This document shows, piece by piece, positions 13,338 through 14,589 of a DNA stretch of 14,589 nucleotides. Source of the stretch: Ruminococcus sp. (GTDB taxonomy: Bacteria > Bacillota > Clostridia > Oscillospirales > Ruminococcaceae). The translations under genes were made by a program, and so were the position numbers. Within the stretch, counting starts at the first letter, position 1. Each line of letters begins with the position of its first letter. Below the pieces are notes generated by a model that saw only the letters and a list, made by a program, of their open reading frames with translations, did no database searches and had not been told where the DNA came from. The stretch lies in assembly GCA_003488415.1 (NCBI GenBank), contig DNLQ01000253.1, positions 1-14,589 of the forward strand, read 5' to 3'.

Positions 13338-14589
13338 GACCTAACATGAGTAATTTACGAATAGCCAAAAAGGTACTGACATTTCTTACCTGCTCAGCAA
13401 TATCGCTGAGTACACTTACAGTTATTCAGGCAGTATCAGGAAACGAGAAGGATATATCAGCGAAAACTATATCCGAGATCCAGGAACAGCGCAAGCAGAA
13501 TCAGGAGAAGATATCCGAGCTTGAGAGCGAGATCAGTTCACTGGAAGGAGATAAGGCGAACGAGAAGGCGTATCAGGACACCCTGAAGCAGCAGATCGGC
13601 CTTATCCGGGATAATATCACTCTGCTGAACGCAGAGCTTGACAAGCTGGATGCCGACATCGTTTCTGCTGAGAATAACATCCAGCAGCTTGACAAGGATA
13701 TTATACTTCAGCAGGCAGCTATCGACGAGAACATCGAGCTGTTCAAGCAGCGTCTTTGTGCTATGTATATGACCGGAAACGACAATCTTGCATCCGTAGT
13801 TCTTGGTTCAGCCAGCTTCTACGATATGATGTCAAGAGTACAGATGGTCAATCGTATTGCCGAGTACGACGAGGAGCTTATAAACAATATTCTCTCAGAG
13901 ATAGATTCACTTGAAAAGTCCAAAAAGGATCTTGAGACTGAGCGTCTGACGCTCCAGGTAAAGCAGGAGGAGCAGAAGAAAAAGAAGGACGAGAAGCAGT
14001 CTGATATTGATGCTCTCAATGTGAAGATGCAGGATACCCAGGAGGTACTGGATCGTCTTTCTATGGAGCAGGATGGTCTCAACAGAAACAAGGAGCAGAT
14101 AGAGAAGGAGCAGAAGGAACTCGATGCTGAGGAAGCAGAGATCCAGCGCCTTATCGCAGAAGCTCAGGCACGCTACGAGAGAGAGCAGGAGCTTGCCCGT
14201 CAGGCAGCACAGAAGGCAGCAGAAGAAGCTGCACGCAAGAAGGCTGAAGAAGCTGCAAGGAAGGCAGCAGAAGAAGCTGCACGTAAGAAGGCTGAGGAAG
14301 CTGCAAGACAGGCAGCTGAGGAAGAGGCAAGGATCGCTGCACAGCAGGCAGCACAGAAGGCAGCCGAGGAGGCTGCAAGAGTTGAAGCAGAGCAGGCAGC
14401 CAAGAAGGCGATCGAGGAAGCTAACCGTAAGGCAGCAGATGAAGCCGCTGTAAAGAAGGCAGCCGAGGAAGCTGCAAAGCAGGCAGCAGAAGCAGCCGCA
14501 AAGCAGGCAGCAGAAGAAGCCGCAAGACTTGCTGCACAGGCTTCTGTAAACAATCAGCCTGAGCCAGTCCTCCCGAGCTATACACAGCC
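13325..14589 (+). CDS. Secreted PcsB/CwlO-like coiled-coil protein, likely FtsEX-dependent peptidoglycan hydrolase (3' end outside window)
   Basis: The frame is open to the window edge, giving 421 codons from a GTG start. A signal peptide is visible: basic N-region (HPHRPN...LRIAKK), hydrophobic core (about 17-36) and a likely cleavage near AVSG (36-39). A long coiled coil follows (about 44-290), including the PcsB-type hinge RLCAMYMTGNDNLASVVLG with SFYDMMSRVQMVNRIAEYDEEL (143-185). In PcsB, CwlO and EnvC this part binds FtsX and holds the enzyme inactive until FtsEX acts. Residues about 291-408 are Ala/Glu/Lys/Arg-rich octads, then a NNQPEPVLP linker begins. The catalytic domain (expected CHAP, NlpC/P60 or M23) would lie beyond the window, so enzyme type is not seen. 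Position directly after ftsX, with a 39-base gap, supports the role. If ATG 13346 is used the protein is seven residues shorter. Confidence 0.85.
   Translation, partial: MHPHRPNMSNLRIAKKVLTFLTCSAISLSTLTVIQAVSGNEKDISAKTISEIQEQRKQNQEKISELESEISSLEGDKANEKAYQDTLKQQIGLIRDNITLLNAELDKLDADIVSAENNIQQLDKDIILQQAAIDENIELFKQRLCAMYMTGNDNLASVVLGSASFYDMMSRVQMVNRIAEYDEELINNILSEIDSLEKSKKDLETERLTLQVKQEEQKKKKDEKQSDIDALNVKMQDTQEVLDRLSMEQDGLNRNKEQIEKEQKELDAEEAEIQRLIAEAQARYEREQELARQAAQKAAEEAARKKAEEAARKAAEEAARKKAEEAARQAAEEEARIAAQQAAQKAAEEAARVEAEQAAKKAIEEANRKAADEAAVKKAAEEAAKQAAEAAAKQAAEEAARLAAQASVNNQPEPVLPSYTQ
14213..14541 (+). repeat. In-frame degenerate 24-bp (8-residue) tandem repeats
   Basis: The encoded units follow an octad of the form AAEEAARK, about 13 copies, with one nine-residue unit near 14455-14481. 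Two neighbouring 48-bp blocks, 14213-14260 and 14261-14308, differ at only three third-codon positions, which points to a recent tandem duplication. The repeats lie between the coiled coil and the linker of the PcsB-like protein and probably form a long helix. Confidence 0.8.

Noticed and set aside
14213..14541. CRISPR-like spacing of repeats
   Set aside because: The units are contiguous, in frame and coding, with no unique spacers.
14200..14553. Ala-rich open frames on the minus strand and an Arg/Gln-rich plus-strand frame in the repeat region
   Set aside because: They are shadows of the low-complexity octad repeats of the PcsB-like gene, without ribosome binding sites.

Overview
The window looks like chromosomal DNA from an anaerobic Firmicute of the class Clostridia, most likely a Ruminococcus-type (Oscillospiraceae) gut or rumen bacterium. 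The evidence is strong AAGGAGG ribosome binding sites, several TTG/GTG starts, extended -10 promoters, mid-range GC judged by eye, a sortase locus, an intracellular GH31 glycosidase, and a CdaR/PucR-like regulator followed by ftsE, ftsX and a PcsB-like gene. The genus call is inference. No phage, insertion sequence, CRISPR array, tRNA or rRNA was seen.

Layout. (1) Positions 1-539: 3' part of pncB on the plus strand, ending at a bidirectional terminator shared with the convergent aquaporin gene. (2) Positions 586-3985, minus strand: an extended -10 promoter near 3975 drives a three-gene set of exported surface protein, sortase and four-pass membrane protein, with overlapping reading frames. 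Downstream, an aqpZ-like aquaporin has its own strong promoter, which abuts a palindrome that is also a good terminator for the sortase set. (3) Positions 3986-4228: divergent control region with a 16-bp inverted repeat and a strong promoter for yicI. (4) Positions 4229-6553: yicI-type alpha-xylosidase, then a terminator. (5) Positions 6717-10083: promoter and an apparent operon of a D-Ala-D-Ala ligase homologue, a DUF1934/YwiB protein (TTG start) and argS. (6) Positions 10084-14589: AT-rich control region with repeated TTACAA/TTGTAA motifs, then a CdaR/PucR-like regulator, ftsE (TTG start), ftsX and the first 421 codons of a secreted PcsB/CwlO-type coiled-coil protein that runs off the window.

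How the genes work together. FtsE, FtsX and the PcsB-like protein match the known module in which the ATPase-permease pair activates a secreted peptidoglycan hydrolase at the septum. The regulator in front may tie its expression to a metabolic or envelope signal. The ligase homologue would normally make cell-wall D-Ala-D-Ala, but this copy has lost several active-site residues. The exported protein, sortase and membrane protein look like a self-contained surface-anchoring unit.

The observations most worth following are the ligase homologue with substituted Mg-, ATP- and omega-loop residues, the sortase module with a non-canonical candidate sorting signal (VADTG), the promoter/palindrome/terminator overlap before the aquaporin gene, the palindromes over the promoter of the cell-division operon, and the octad repeat in the PcsB-like protein.
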